Source: Psychrobacter urativorans (lineage in GTDB: Bacteria > Pseudomonadota > Gammaproteobacteria > Pseudomonadales > Moraxellaceae). Taken from it: 64,000 nt of DNA. Location: positions 1-64,000 of the forward strand of contig NZ_CAJHBT010000002.1 of assembly GCF_904846675.1 (NCBI RefSeq), read 5' to 3'. Below the pieces are notes generated by a model that did no database searches, was not told the DNA's origin, and saw nothing but the letters and a program-made list of their open reading frames with translations. Below, piece by piece: positions 30,562 to 40,586 of the stretch. Position numbers and translations under genes: made by a program. Every line of letters begins with the position of its first letter. Position 1 is the first letter of the stretch.

Positions 30562-31956
30562 TTAGTTAGCACCAGCTTCTGGTGATTGCTTGGCAGTTTT
30601 GCCATCAGCAGGCTTATCCATATTTTTTGCAGCTTGCTGCGGTGTTTTGGCCGTAGGCGCCCCTTGCTTAGATGGAGTAGCATTGGGGTTTTCAAGCGCT
30701 TTGGCGACCACCTCTTGGTCAGGTTTGACTTTCGAGCCACCAATAATAACGACTTTTTCCCCGCTTTCTAGCCCATCAGTGACTATCCATTGTCCATCGT
30801 AAGTGCCATCAATAGTAACGGGACGAAGTTGGATTTTATTATTGGCATCAACGATATAGACTTCGGTATCACCTTTAGGAGAACGCATTACGGCACTTTG
30901 TGGCACTAACGCGGCGTTGGTAATGACGCTTTGAGTGAGACGAGCAGAGACATACATACCCGGTAGCAAAATATTGCTATTGTTCGGGAATACTGCACGT
31001 AGCGTTACCGCACCGGTTGACTCATCAACTTTTGCCTCAGATAAGGCAAGCTCGCCGCGAACCGGATAGACAGAGCCATCTTCTAATACCAGCTCAACCG
31101 TATTCATTCCGGCTTGTGCTTTGCCTGCGGAAATTTGCTGACGTAATTTGAGGAGCTCGGATGACGACTGACTGATATCAACATAGATAGGGTCTAAGCG
31201 TGAAATCGTAACCAATGGATCGGCCTGACTGGCACTAACGAGTGTGCCTGCAGTGACAGTTGAGCGATCACTACGACCATCGATTGGCGCTCGTACGATA
31301 GTACGGTTCAAATCTAAGGTGCTGGCATTTAGCCCTGATTTTGCGGTTTGAATCCCCGCTTTTGAGCTTTCGATACCCGCTTCAGTTTGGCCGATAGAAG
31401 CCCGCGCACTTTCGACAGCAGCTTGCGCTGTACGTACTTGGGTTACCGCTTGGTCATATTGCTGCTTAGAGATGGCATCGATTTCGATGAGACCTTCTAA
31501 ACGCCGCAAATCATTTTGTGCTTGTGACAATGATGCTTGGCGACTGACCAGCTCAGCTTTAGCATTGGCATTATTAGCCATTGCTGTCTGATAGTTGGCT
31601 TGTGCCTGTGCCACTGCAGCCTGACCACTAGTGATAGAAGTAGAGTAGTTATCAGTATTGATACGATATAAGGGTTGGTCCTTTTTGACGTTGCTGCCCT
31701 CACGGAACAGGACTTCGTCAATGATACCGTTTACTTGGGGGCGGACGTCTGCGGTTTGATAAGCCGTCGTACGTCCAGAAAATGTCTCTACTTGAGGAAC
31801 GGTGTCAAAGGTAACGGTCTGGACGTTGACGACGGCAGGCGGCATTTGCTGCTGTGCTGCTTGCTCATCAGCGGCGTCCTCGTTTTTGTCACAGCCAACC
31901 AGTACAGCTCCAGATAGTACAGATGCTATTACAAGCGCAAGATAAGAGTGCTTCAT
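30562..31956 (-). CDS. RND efflux periplasmic adaptor (AcrA/MexA/AdeI-like)
   Basis: From ATG 31956 the precursor has 464 residues. GAGGA five bases upstream supports this start over a TTG at 31971. The signal peptide ends in the lipobox Leu-Val-Gly-Cys (Cys22), so the protein is membrane-tethered by lipid. The lipoyl halves (VRPQVNGIIDEVLFREGSNVKKDQPLYRI, and NRTIVRAPIDGRSDRS) flank a coiled coil, and the beta-barrel follows (DPLVTISRLDPIYVDISQS). A C-terminal tail is rich in Pro, Lys and Gln. It is the first gene of the operon, about 170 bases downstream of the MerR-type promoter at 32135-32166. Confidence 0.93.
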   Translation of the reverse strand: MKHSYLALVIASVLSGAVLVGCDKNEDAADEQAAQQQMPPAVVNVQTVTFDTVPQVETFSGRTTAYQTADVRPQVNGIIDEVLFREGSNVKKDQPLYRINTDNYSTSITSGQAAVAQAQANYQTAMANNANAKAELVSRQASLSQAQNDLRRLEGLIEIDAISKQQYDQAVTQVRTAQAAVESARASIGQTEAGIESSKAGIQTAKSGLNASTLDLNRTIVRAPIDGRSDRSTVTAGTLVSASQADPLVTISRLDPIYVDISQSSSELLKLRQQISAGKAQAGMNTVELVLEDGSVYPVRGELALSEAKVDESTGAVTLRAVFPNNSNILLPGMYVSARLTQSVITNAALVPQSAVMRSPKGDTEVYIVDANNKIQLRPVTIDGTYDGQWIVTDGLESGEKVVIIGGSKVKPDQEVVAKALENPNATPSKQGAPTAKTPQQAAKNMDKPADGKTAKQSPEAGAN

Positions 31957-32676
31957 CAATGTCCTCGGCAATAATATAATATTGATACAATGTAAAAATT
32001 GTGGTGATAAAACTTAACATGATAGCGATAAAGAGTAACGCGATAGATATGAATCAAAGCATGCATTCGCTGCCGCTTATGTTTATTAATAGCTAGGCGC
32101 ATAAATCGGATAGGCTAATTTAATTCAATCGACTATTATAAACTATAGGGTGTACCCTACAGTCAAGCACTGAAAAGCTCCCAAAGCGTAATAAATTCTT
32201 TTTCTCATTTTCATAAGGTGTAAAAAAATGCTTAAAATGCAAGCGTTACACGAAAAAACGTAATAGTCATTTAGGGGGAACTTAAGAGTTATAGGATTGT
32301 TATATTTTGTTATATCAATGTATTTAGGGCAGATTAAATAAATGTTTGTGTATAAGACAAGTAAAATATGAGACAGACAGCAAAACGATGGTTTTAGCAA
32401 TCCTTAAGTGTGAACGCCAAAATAGTAGGGTTCAAATCACCGTTTTAAATCAATAATCTGCTGTAATGACTATGGCAGTAACAGTGACACAAGCATTATT
32501 CTAATACGTTTTTATCACTCTGTATTTGTGCTTAGTCTTCGATTTTTGCAAAAAATACTAAGCTTTAGTTAACAGAAGTTTTAGTCATGTATCGTCACAC
32601 TGATCCAGCAGTAAACCCATCATTATAAAACAAGCGTCCTTGACATAGACAGTGATTCTAATAAAATAAACAGGTG
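31957..32676. other. Intergenic region between the efflux operon and ispB
   Basis: This is 720 bp of AT-rich sequence without a supported gene. The only signal I can support is the MerR-type promoter at 32135-32166. The 85-codon ORF on the minus strand at 32143-32400 lacks a recognisable product and starts upstream of that promoter, so I left it out. Confidence 0.5.
32135..32166 (-). promoter_or_regulatory. MerR-type promoter/operator of the RND efflux operon
   Basis: On the minus strand a -35 hexamer TTGACT (32161-32166) and a consensus -10 TATAAT (32135-32140) are separated by 20 bp rather than 17. The spacer is a dyad: ACTGTAGGGT and ACCCTATAGT around a central AC (32142-32163), nine of ten positions matching. 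Overlong 19-20 bp spacers with a central dyad are the hallmark of promoters that MerR-family proteins activate by twisting the DNA. The start point would fall near 32128, giving a leader of about 170 bases before the adaptor gene. No MerR-family gene lies in the window, so the regulator would act from elsewhere. Confidence 0.72.
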
Positions 32677-33714
32677 TTACAATAAACGGGCGCTCGCAAG
32701 CTCAGTCAATTCGTATAAACCCTGACGATAGCGATTGTCAGGTAGATTACTCAAGGCTTGCTGAGCCAGCTTGGTTTCATCTAAAGCGCGCTGTTTACAA
32801 TAATCTAATGAGCCTGAACCGCGTACTAGCTCAATTAATTGCTCAGCATTTGGTGTTTTACCCGTCTGTACTGCGATCCGCAGCTGTTTATAGCCATTTG
32901 GGTTACTTTCTTGTAATAGCTCAAGGGTTTTAATAGTAGGTAGGGTAGGTTTGCCTTCGGCAAGGTCATCGCCTAGGTTTTTACCCATCAGCTCACTATC
33001 GCCACTATAATCGAGTATATCATCAATAATTTGAAAGGCATTACCGAAGTGCTGTCCAAAATCTGCTAGCGCTGGCAAATATTGATTTTGATCTCGCAAG
33101 ATAGCTGCGCCTTGGGTCGCCATCATAAATAGCCGTGAGGTCTTGCCATCAATAATGCGCAAATAGTCATTTTCAGTTGCTTCAGGATTGTGCTGATGTT
33201 GTAGTTGTAACACCTCACCTTCGGCAATATCACAAGTCCCGTCTGAGAACAGCTGCAACAGCGGCAGGCTTTGAAAGCCGACTAATAAATTAAATGCTCG
33301 TGCAATAAGGTAGTCACCGACCAATACGGCAGTGGCATTATCCCATGTGGCATTAGCAGTAGGCTTACCACGGCGCTGATTGGATTCATCTATCACATCA
33401 TCATGTACTAAGGTTGCGGTATGCAACATCTCAGTAATAGCCGCCAAATGCATCGACTGCTCAGATGGGTTGTCATTAAACATCCGCGAACATAGCAACG
33501 TAATTAGCGGACGCATGCGTTTGCCGCCAGCATTAATCACATGCTGGGACACACTCATTACGAGCTGAACTTTTGAATCAAGACTACCAAAAACTTGCTT
33601 ATCCATAATCTCAAAATCATCAGCAACGATGCTTTGAATATCGGCATAGCTTGGCGTGGATAACGATGGAGCAGATGTATTAAATGAATCATGAGATAAA
33701 GAAATGCTGGTCAT
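32677..33714 (-). CDS. ispB: Octaprenyl (polyprenyl) diphosphate synthase
   Basis: This trans-prenyltransferase makes the side chain of ubiquinone. The 345 residues contain the two aspartate-rich motifs, DDVID (105-109) and DDILD (231-235), GGKRMRP (63-69) for isopentenyl diphosphate, and the C-terminal YRQGLYELTELASARL. It faces rplU-rpmA divergently, the conserved arrangement in gammaproteobacteria. Its product feeds the Ubi pathway (two monooxygenases at 60-62.8 kb) and so the quinone pool of the NADH dehydrogenase in this window. Confidence 0.93.
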   Translation of the reverse strand: MTSISLSHDSFNTSAPSLSTPSYADIQSIVADDFEIMDKQVFGSLDSKVQLVMSVSQHVINAGGKRMRPLITLLCSRMFNDNPSEQSMHLAAITEMLHTATLVHDDVIDESNQRRGKPTANATWDNATAVLVGDYLIARAFNLLVGFQSLPLLQLFSDGTCDIAEGEVLQLQHQHNPEATENDYLRIIDGKTSRLFMMATQGAAILRDQNQYLPALADFGQHFGNAFQIIDDILDYSGDSELMGKNLGDDLAEGKPTLPTIKTLELLQESNPNGYKQLRIAVQTGKTPNAEQLIELVRGSGSLDYCKQRALDETKLAQQALSNLPDNRYRQGLYELTELASARLL

Positions 33715-34226
33715 AGGAAATAGTCATATTGATTAAAGTAAAAAGGAACATTCGGCTAGTGGCATGTAATATTAGTACTAACATAGCCATCAAGTTGCTT
33801 ATAATAACATAGCTGCCCCCTCAAATTGATGGTTAAGTGTGATAGAAAATGTACTTAACGTCACGAGCATTAGATGTTAGGGTCTATATTCTAGTTTCAA
33901 TAAAAATACTGTCATGAGAAAACATTGTAAGTAACTGATAATATAAGTTATAATAAGCGAGGCTTGGCATCTATTTATAACTGCTGTTTTATAATCGTTA
34001 TTGACTTTGTCGTTGATACTTGCTATTCGCTTTATACTTATATCTTTATAAAAGTGGTTATTATTGCCATAGCCTCTAGAATACCACTTTCCAAAAACAG
34101 GACAAGCGGCTTGCTTTTAAAACGAAAAAGCCGTAAAATCTTGCCTTTAATTTTTCCCTGTCGTGTTCGTTGACGAAGCGTTGGTATGATACTAACCACG
34201 GCACACGGGTTAAACGGAGTTATACA
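33715..34226. other. Divergent intergenic region, ispB and rplU
   Basis: This is 512 bp holding the promoters of ispB (minus) and rplU (plus). A small hairpin-forming segment (CGGCTT with AAGCCG, about 34107-34134) precedes the likely rplU promoter. A 69-codon ORF at 33964 and one at 34038 have no recognisable product and were left out. Confidence 0.45.
34182..34190 (+). promoter_or_regulatory. Possible extended -10 promoter of rplU-rpmA
   Basis: TGG followed by TATGAT matches an extended -10 element (TGn-TATAAT, one mismatch). It lies 36 bases before the rplU start codon. No good -35 is seen at 17 bases, which extended -10 promoters can do without. Confidence 0.35.
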
Positions 34227-34538
34227 ATGTACGCAGTAATCAAAAGTGGTGGTAAACAGCACCGTGTCGTCGTCGATGAATTGCTTAAAGTTGAATTACT
34301 AAAAGTAGAAGCTGGCGAAACGATTAAATTTGAAGACGTGTTGATGGTTGTTGACGGCGATAACGTCAAAATCGGTCAACCAATCGTTAATGGTGCAAGC
34401 GTAGAAGTTGAAGTGGTTGAGCATGGTCGCGGCGAAAAAATCCGTATCATCAAGCACAACCGTCGTAAGCATTATCACAAAGAGCAAGGTCACCGCCAAT
34501 GGTATACCTTGTTAAAAATCAAAGCGATTAATGCTTAA
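34227..34538 (+). CDS. rplU: 50S ribosomal protein L21
   Basis: This is a 103-residue 23S rRNA-binding protein of the large subunit, starting [14 protein letters not shown] at ATG 34227 with CGGAG seven bases upstream. The longer reading from 34170 adds residues not found in L21. The basic C-terminal segment [21 protein letters not shown] is the family signature. It is followed after 97 bp by rpmA, the usual pair. Confidence 0.97.
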   Translation: MYAVIKSGGKQHRVVVDELLKVELLKVEAGETIKFEDVLMVVDGDNVKIGQPIVNGASVEVEVVEHGRGEKIRIIKHNRRKHYHKEQGHRQWYTLLKIKAINA

Positions 34539-34635
34539 TTAACTATCAATGCACAGTTATTGATGATTAGTAGCGCACTAAAAGCTTAAGATACATCGCA
34601 ATTGCGATAAGTCACATTAACAAGGAGATTTTCTC

Positions 34636-34893
34636 ATGGCACATAAAAAAGCTGCCGGCTCGACACGTAACGGTCGTGATTCAAACCCAAAAATGCTCGG
34701 CGTAAAAATCTTTGGCGGTCAAGCCATCGTTGCTGGTAACATCATCGTTCGTCAACGTGGTACAGAATTCCACGCCGGCGCAGGTGTTGGCATGGGTCGT
34801 GATCATACTTTATTTGCATTGAATGACGGTGTGGTAAAGTTTGCAACTAAAGGTAAGTTTAACCGTCGCTACGTGATGGTTGAAGGTGCATAG
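34636..34893 (+). CDS. rpmA: 50S ribosomal protein L27
   Basis: The protein has 85 residues. The N-terminus [19 protein letters not shown] reaches toward the peptidyl transferase centre in the ribosome. It is preceded by AAGGAG about 8 bases upstream and followed by a strong terminator at 34970, so rplU-rpmA form a two-gene operon. Confidence 0.97.
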   Translation: MAHKKAAGSTRNGRDSNPKMLGVKIFGGQAIVAGNIIVRQRGTEFHAGAGVGMGRDHTLFALNDGVVKFATKGKFNRRYVMVEGA

Positions 34894-34969
34894 TTGCCGC
34901 ATCTAAATTATTTTATATTTATATATAAGATAACTAGATGACTGACTTGATGATTTGATTCATCATCAT

Positions 34970-35005
34970 AAAAATCCTATTACCGACTGGTAGTAGGATT
35001 TTTTT
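34970..35005 (+). terminator. Terminator of rplU-rpmA
   Basis: AAATCCTA-T-TACC and GGTA-G-TAGGATTT form a stem interrupted by one mismatch, followed by seven T. The preceding A run also makes it usable from the other strand. Confidence 0.8.
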
Positions 35006-35313
35006 ATGCCTAACTGTTTTGAATGGTTACTTGATTGAATGCAATAAAACTGTGTAACTGTCAACGTTACAAGCGTGTATGGCAGGCGTAGTATTAATTG
35101 CAAATCATGACTAGGCGCGTAATAAAAAAGCTGGCACACTGTGGTCATCGCTTAATAGTGTGAGTTAAATGCTGGTAGTTTAAACTTTCTAGCGACTTAA
35201 TCGTTAAGACACTAAATATGGATTGATTACAAAATTTTTAACAAGACTTTTTACTGTATTTATTTTTGGGCTATTTTATTTTTATTATGATATTTTTTAT
35301 CAAAGGAAGCATG
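35006..35313. other. Intergenic region upstream of lolA
   Basis: About 300 bp, AT-rich, between the rpmA terminator and lolA. It presumably contains the lolA promoter, but I see no clear hexamer pair, RNA gene or repeat. Confidence 0.4.
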
Positions 35314-36033
35314 ATGACTTTATTAACTAACCATACAGCATTAACTAACAGTACTGCTAAACAAACCACAACCGTAAAACAAAAAATGATGAGTGGGGCT
35401 TTAGCCGGTGTATTGATGACCACGCTCGGCGTTGCTGCTCCAATGGTAGCTTTGACCCAAACGGCTAATGCGGCCCCAGCAACTAGCTTAGTGGCAGCTC
35501 AGCGCTTAAACAAACTATTGACCAATACCAAAAGCATGTCTGCTAACTTTACCCAAACCACTAAAGGCGCAAGCAGTGGTACTTTCAAAGGCTCAATGAG
35601 TGTCCAGCGTCCGAATAACTTCCGCTGGGAAACCAAATCCCCATCAGAGCAATTAATTGTCGCTAATGGCAGCTCGATGTGGATTTATGATAAGGATTTA
35701 GAGCAAGCGACTAAGCAAAATGTAGATAGCCAAGTGGGTAACACACCGGCGCTATTACTGTCAGGCGACCCTAGCAAAATCGATAAGAACTTTAAAATCA
35801 CTCAGCCTTATGCGACCAAAAACTACTATGTACTCTATCCTAAATCAAACAACGCCAGTTTTAAAAGCCTGTCTGTTAGCTTTAACGGGGGTAAACCGGT
35901 AATGATGGTGTTGAATGACACTTTAGGCCAAACCACTTCTATTAAATTTAACAGCATTAAGCTGAACCCATCTATCGGCAGCAGTCAGTTTAAATTCACC
36001 CCGCCAAAGGGTGTCGACGTAATTAATCAGTAA
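35314..36033 (+). CDS. lolA: Outer-membrane lipoprotein carrier protein LolA
   Basis: LolA is the periplasmic chaperone that takes lipoproteins from LolCDE to LolB. From ATG 35314 it has 239 residues; an adjacent ATG at 35311 is closer to the AGGA than usual. The N-terminus is polar for about 25 residues, then a hydrophobic core (GALAGVLMTTLGVAAPMVAL) and a likely cleavage after Ala-Asn-Ala. The mature part has the family's sequence order: LNKLLTNTKSMSANFTQT, GTFKGSMSVQRPNNFRWE, MWIYDKDLEQATKQ, and ALLLSGDP. The lipoproteins in this window (adaptor, channel, LptE) would be its clients. Confidence 0.92.
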   Translation: MTLLTNHTALTNSTAKQTTTVKQKMMSGALAGVLMTTLGVAAPMVALTQTANAAPATSLVAAQRLNKLLTNTKSMSANFTQTTKGASSGTFKGSMSVQRPNNFRWETKSPSEQLIVANGSSMWIYDKDLEQATKQNVDSQVGNTPALLLSGDPSKIDKNFKITQPYATKNYYVLYPKSNNASFKSLSVSFNGGKPVMMVLNDTLGQTTSIKFNSIKLNPSIGSSQFKFTPPKGVDVINQ

Positions 36034-36092
36034 TCATCAATCATATTTAGAAAAATGATGATCTTGCTACAGCTATCTACTCAATAAATATC

Positions 36093-36124
36093 AAAGGGCA
36101 AGCCACTACCAAGGCTTGCCCTTT
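36093..36124 (+). terminator. Hairpin terminator after lolA
   Basis: AAAGGGCAAGCC (36093-36104) and GGCTTGCCCTTT (36113-36124) form a perfect 12-bp stem with an 8-base loop. The following tract is T-rich but interrupted (GGTATTTATTATTTATT). Confidence 0.7.
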
Positions 36125-37072
36125 GGTATTTATTATTTATTAAGTAAGTAATAGATTTTATATTGTATTTTTTCGCATAAAGTGTCACATGAGCTGCATT
36201 TTAGACAGTCTAGATAAACCGATACGTGACTAAATAAGCCACTTGTCTAGGTTGCAATTAGACATATTTGGTTTACAATATCTGTTTTACTTATCATGCA
36301 TATCATATGACAGCCTAGTTAATTGAATTTATTAAGATGTACAAGATTTCGTTCAGGTTTCTTTGTTTTTAATATGATGTCAGAATGTTATAAAAATAAT
36401 TGTTATATTATTGATTGTATTTATAATCACTATGGCTGATAGCCATTTTTTACTCAAAATATATATTTTGTAGCATATAAAATGACGTACCAATACAGTT
36501 AAAAACTGGCTTTTAAGCCTTGATATGCGTATAGTAGGTAACCAGTTTTGCCAGTTGTCATGATGTTATTGATCGTGTGTAATGAGCTATTAAATCAATT
36601 GAATGATTGAACATAATATTGATTTAATAACTTTATCTAACGTTATTAAAAATGAGTCCGACGACCAGCTCAATCCACGCTGGCTGTTTTTACTACTGTT
36701 TGCTACTAATAGCTCTGAATATTGATGATTTTAATTCTAAGTCAATTTTCTTAAGTCTATTAAATTAACCCCGCTTTATTTTTGGAGTGGCTTAAATAGG
36801 CAGATAGTATCAGTAACGCTCAGCGTTTAGAGAGATTTGCGGTTGGTACCGTCTTACACCGTCGTCAATAATCTTGATAATTGGCCATTACCAGCACAAC
36901 TAATTGTGTTTTCGTCTGCGTCAGGAATGTTGTTACGCCGTCATATTACGATTGATTGGAATTTTTGTTATTGAACTTTTTTATTAGCTAAGTTCTTTAT
37001 TGATACTACATCGTAATTAATGATAGCCTGCGATAGTTATGACACTCGATTGGGTGAGGAGCGCGTATTATC
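36125..37072. other. Long region without genes upstream of the nuo operon
   Basis: About 950 bp of very AT-rich sequence with stops in all frames and no ORF of 60 codons. A short hairpin (CCAGC 36665-36669 with GCTGG 36679-36683) followed by CTGTTTTT resembles a weak terminator or attenuator. A more GC-balanced stretch at about 36820-36960 stands out from its surroundings and could belong to an untranslated leader or a small RNA, but no known RNA family was recognised. Confidence 0.45.
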
Positions 37073-37702
37073 ATGTCTGCCTTTAATTGGTCAGCAGTTG
37101 CTTTTATTCTAGCCGCCATCGGTCTAGTTGTGTTTATGCTAGCCATTCCGCGCTTGCTTGGCGGTCGCTCGCAGGGTCTGCAAAAAGAAGAAGTGTTCGA
37201 GGCAGGCGTTGTCGGCTCTGGTAACGCTCGTATTCGCTTGTCTGCTAAATTTTATTTAGTCGCTATTTTCTTCGTCATTTTCGACTTAGAGGCGTTATAT
37301 CTATATGCTTATGCGGTTTCAGTACGTGAGACCGGCTGGGCAGGCTTTATTGCTGCTGCGACTTTTATCATCGACTTGCTGATTGGTCTAGTGTATGCCT
37401 TCAGTTTAGGTGCACTCGACTGGTCTCCTGCCGATAAACTCCGTAAGAAAGTACGCCTTTATGCGTCACCCGCAGGTTTCAATTTAGCCGATATCACTAA
37501 GTTCGATGGTGTCGATGAGCTAATGGTGGATCCCACTGGTAAAATTCCGGCGCAGTCTTCAGGGCAAATCAACGTCTCGAACAATATCGAAGCCAATCGT
37601 CACCACCTACAAAGTATCGATCATATTAATACCACGGGTAATATTACTTCTGTGGATTTTGCTGCGTCTGCGCAAAATACGAATACTGAGCATGATCGTT
37701 AA
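37073..37702 (+). CDS. nuoA: NADH:quinone oxidoreductase subunit A
   Basis: Small membrane subunit of complex I, near the quinone site. Three helices are visible (SAVAFILAAIGLVVFMLAIP, KFYLVAIFFVIFDLEALYLY and FIAAATFIIDLLIGLVYAFS), with the conserved acidic motif FDLEALYLY in the second. The core ends near residue 135. About 70 further residues form a polar tail (VSNNIEANRHHLQSIDHINT), making 209 residues against 147 in E. coli. First gene of the nuo operon, with a 192-bp gap before nuoB. Confidence 0.95.
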   Translation: MSAFNWSAVAFILAAIGLVVFMLAIPRLLGGRSQGLQKEEVFEAGVVGSGNARIRLSAKFYLVAIFFVIFDLEALYLYAYAVSVRETGWAGFIAAATFIIDLLIGLVYAFSLGALDWSPADKLRKKVRLYASPAGFNLADITKFDGVDELMVDPTGKIPAQSSGQINVSNNIEANRHHLQSIDHINTTGNITSVDFAASAQNTNTEHDR

Positions 37703-37784
37703 TATATGAGCCATAAATATATCAGTTATTAGCAGGTCGTTCGTTATTAGACTTTGTTTTTATAAACTGCATTTGCAAGTCGTA

Positions 37785-37805
37785 TTTACAAACTGTATTT
37801 GTAAA
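37785..37805. repeat. Inverted repeat in the nuoA-nuoB spacer
   Basis: TTTACAAA (37785-37792) and TTTGTAAA (37798-37805) are perfect arms around CTGTA. A related copy of the segment (AAACTGCATTTGCAAG, from 37764) precedes it, so the spacer holds an approximate direct repeat. It might be an RNA processing or regulatory hairpin; no T run follows. Confidence 0.5.
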
Positions 37806-37894
37806 GTTTACAGCAACGGTATGCTCAATATTACAGTAATACTAGCGCCAACAATATGGTTGCCGCGCTACGCTTAATTGAAAGGTTGTATGTT

Positions 37895-38563
37895 ATGAAA
37901 TACACATTAACAAAAGCCAATCCTGATGCAGATACCTATCCTGCACAAACTCGTGAGACAGTCAGTGATCCTCTCGAAGATGAAGTTAATAAAAACGTTT
38001 TTATGGGTCGTTTAGAAGACCTCGTACATTCAACGGCTAACTGGGGTCGAAAGAACTCCTTATGGCCATTTAACTTTGGTACCTCTTGTTGCTACGTAGA
38101 ATATGCCACTACCTTAACGGCCGTTCATGATTTGTCGCGCTTTGGGGCGGAAGTTATTCGTGCCTCGCCACGTCAAGCGGATGTGATGATTGTGGCAGGA
38201 ACCTGCTTTGTTAAGATGGCACCGGTTATCCAGCGTCTTTATGAGCAAATGCTTGAGCCTAAGTGGGTTATCTCTATGGGTTCGTGTTCCAACTCTGGCG
38301 GCATGTATGACATTTATTCAGTGGTACAAGGCGTGGATAAGATTATTCCAGTTGATGTCTATGTGCCTGGCTGTCCACCACGTCCTGAAGCTTTGATTCA
38401 AGGTCTGATGTTACTACAAGAGTCCATCACTGAAGAGCGTCGTCCGCTAGGTATTCATGTCAATGATAAAGGTGTCTATCAGCCGCAAATGACTCCTGAG
38501 CGTGACCGTAAACAAGCGGATCGTATCGCGGTGAAAAACTTGCGTAGCCCGGATAGCATTTAG
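37895..38563 (+). CDS. nuoB: NADH:quinone oxidoreductase subunit B
   Basis: Carries the terminal iron-sulfur cluster N2 that passes electrons to quinone. From ATG 37895 (GAAAGG nine bases upstream) it has 222 residues; the extended reading from 37856 adds 13 residues not usual for NuoB. Cluster ligands are the adjacent Cys65 and Cys66 in [10 protein letters not shown], the Cys in [12 protein letters not shown], and the Cys in VPGCPPRPE. The C-terminal 40 residues are charged and diverge from E. coli. Confidence 0.96.
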   Translation: MKYTLTKANPDADTYPAQTRETVSDPLEDEVNKNVFMGRLEDLVHSTANWGRKNSLWPFNFGTSCCYVEYATTLTAVHDLSRFGAEVIRASPRQADVMIVAGTCFVKMAPVIQRLYEQMLEPKWVISMGSCSNSGGMYDIYSVVQGVDKIIPVDVYVPGCPPRPEALIQGLMLLQESITEERRPLGIHVNDKGVYQPQMTPERDRKQADRIAVKNLRSPDSI

Positions 38564-38651
38564 GTTCAGAGTGGTAGCAGTCACGTTTTATGCGCTCATC
38601 GCCGTTTGGTTATGATAAATTAGTTATGATTAATGAAGGAAGATATCATTC

Positions 38652-40427
38652 ATGGTCACGGTAGTCGAAAACACAGATCCTAATATTAAACCCGTACCAG
38701 CAGTCATCAAAGAGCTGGAAAATAAGTATTCCGGCAAGTTTGTCGTGCAGCAGACTATCGATGAGATTCCGACGGTTTGGGTGGCACGTGCCGACTTGTT
38801 AGATGTTCTTTTGTTTTTGCGCAAACTGCCAAAGCCCTATGTCATGTTATTTGACTTATCGGCAATTGATGAGCGCTTGCGTCAACATCGTGAAGGGTTG
38901 CCAGCTAGCGACTTTACGGTGTTTTACCATTTGATGTCGCTTGAGCGTAATAGTGATGTACGTATTAAAGTGGCTCTTAGTGAAGATGACTTAAATGTGC
39001 CGAGCGCGACCAAAATTTGGCCTAATGCCAACTGGTATGAACGTGAAGTGTGGGATATGTTCGGTATTGTCTTTAGTGGCCATCCGCATTTGACCCGTAT
39101 TTTATTGCCTAAATATTGGGAAGGTCATCCGCTACGTAAAGAGTATCATGCGCGCGCCACTGAATTTACTCCTTATTTTCTGAATGCCGCCAAGCAAGAA
39201 TATGAGCAAGAAAATCTGCGTTTCGTTCCTGAAGAATGGGGTATGAAGCGTTCAGGACGTGATGAGGACTTTATGTTCTTGAACATTGGTCCTAACCATC
39301 CCTCAGCGCATGGCGCGTTTAGATTGGTTTTGCAGTTGGATGGCGAAGAAATCGTCGACTGTATTCCAGATATTGGCTATCACCACCGTGGTGCGGAAAA
39401 GATGGCTGAGCGTCAAACATGGCATTCTTATATTCCTTATACTGACCGGGTTGATTATCTCGGTGGCGTAATGAACGAGCTGCCGTATATCATGTCGGTC
39501 GAAAAGTTAGCCGGTATTACCATTCCAGCTCGCGCTGAGACTATTCGCGTGATGATGAGTGAGTTTTTCCGGATTACTAATAACTTGTTATTCGTTGGTA
39601 CTTTTATTCAAGATGCCGGTGGTATGACGCCAGTCTTCTATGCATTTACCGATCGCCAAAAAGCTTATGACGTCATTGAAGCAGTAACTGGCTATCGGAT
39701 GCATCCGGCGTGGTTCCGTATTGGCGGTACAGCGATGGATTTACCGCGTGGCTGGCAGCGTTTGGTTCGTGAGTTCTTGGACTGGATGCCGAAGCGTTTA
39801 GACGAGTATGTCAAAGCCGCGATGATGAATAGCGTGCTCAAAGGTCGTACCCAAGGCGTTGCTCAGTATGATGCTAAGCAAGCATTAGCTTGGGGTGTGA
39901 CCGGTGCAGGTCTGCGTGCAACGGGTGTCGATTTTGATTTACGTAAAGCACGTCCATATATGGGCTATGAGAATTTCGATTTTGAAGTGCCACTTGGTTA
40001 TAACGGCGATGCTTATGACCGCTGTATGATTAAAATCGAAGAAATACGCCAGTCAATGCGTATTATTAAACAGTGTATGGATAATATGCCACAAGGCCCT
40101 TATAAGGCGGATCATCCATTAGCTGTGCCACCACCGAAAGACCGTACCTTAAACGATATTGAAACCTTGATTAACCATTTTCTCTCAGTTTCTTGGGGTC
40201 CTGTGATGCCGGCTGGGGAATGTTCAACGATGGTAGAGGCTACCAAAGGTCTTAATAGCTATTACATTACCTCGGATCACGCTACTATGAGCTATCGTAC
40301 GCGTATTCGCACACCGACATTTGCGCATTTACAACAAATGCCATCAGTGATTAACGGCTCATTGGTATCGGATGCCATTATGTATTTGGCGTCGATTGAT
40401 ATTGTAATGGCAGATTGTGATCGTTAG
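38652..40427 (+). CDS. nuoC: NADH:quinone oxidoreductase fused subunits C and D
   Basis: Peripheral-arm subunit, fused C and D as in E. coli and many gammaproteobacteria; also written nuoCD. At 591 residues, the NuoC part (1 to about 190) contains [29 protein letters not shown] and HPLRKEY. The NuoD part begins near [17 protein letters not shown], which carries the quinone-site His, and continues through [13 protein letters not shown] and [22 protein letters not shown] to the end, [16 protein letters not shown] 159-bp gap with no gene separates it from nuoE. Confidence 0.97.
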   Translation: MVTVVENTDPNIKPVPAVIKELENKYSGKFVVQQTIDEIPTVWVARADLLDVLLFLRKLPKPYVMLFDLSAIDERLRQHREGLPASDFTVFYHLMSLERNSDVRIKVALSEDDLNVPSATKIWPNANWYEREVWDMFGIVFSGHPHLTRILLPKYWEGHPLRKEYHARATEFTPYFLNAAKQEYEQENLRFVPEEWGMKRSGRDEDFMFLNIGPNHPSAHGAFRLVLQLDGEEIVDCIPDIGYHHRGAEKMAERQTWHSYIPYTDRVDYLGGVMNELPYIMSVEKLAGITIPARAETIRVMMSEFFRITNNLLFVGTFIQDAGGMTPVFYAFTDRQKAYDVIEAVTGYRMHPAWFRIGGTAMDLPRGWQRLVREFLDWMPKRLDEYVKAAMMNSVLKGRTQGVAQYDAKQALAWGVTGAGLRATGVDFDLRKARPYMGYENFDFEVPLGYNGDAYDRCMIKIEEIRQSMRIIKQCMDNMPQGPYKADHPLAVPPPKDRTLNDIETLINHFLSVSWGPVMPAGECSTMVEATKGLNSYYITSDHATMSYRTRIRTPTFAHLQQMPSVINGSLVSDAIMYLASIDIVMADCDR

Positions 40428-40586
40428 TCGTTATTAATTTGAAAATAAAATGCTCAAAAGTTAATTGCTGTGGTTCTGATAAAGAATTTAATCAATATGT
40501 TATCGCCAACGGGCACACCAAAACGCTGCAACTGCGTGATAAAAGCAACGTAATTGCAGGGTGATGAGTGAGGAAAGAAAGAGATT

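Noticed and set aside
32143..32400. 85-codon minus-strand ORF between the efflux operon and ispB
   Set aside because: No recognisable product; rich in residues typical of chance translation of AT-rich DNA; its end overlaps the MerR-type promoter.
33964..34262. Short ORFs in the ispB-rplU gap (plus 33964, minus 34038)
   Set aside because: No family, no good ribosome binding site, and they overlap the likely rplU promoter.
40428..40586. A small gene between nuoCD and nuoE
   Set aside because: The 159-bp gap has no open frame with a ribosome binding site; only a weak 6-bp hairpin (CTGCAA with TTGCAG).
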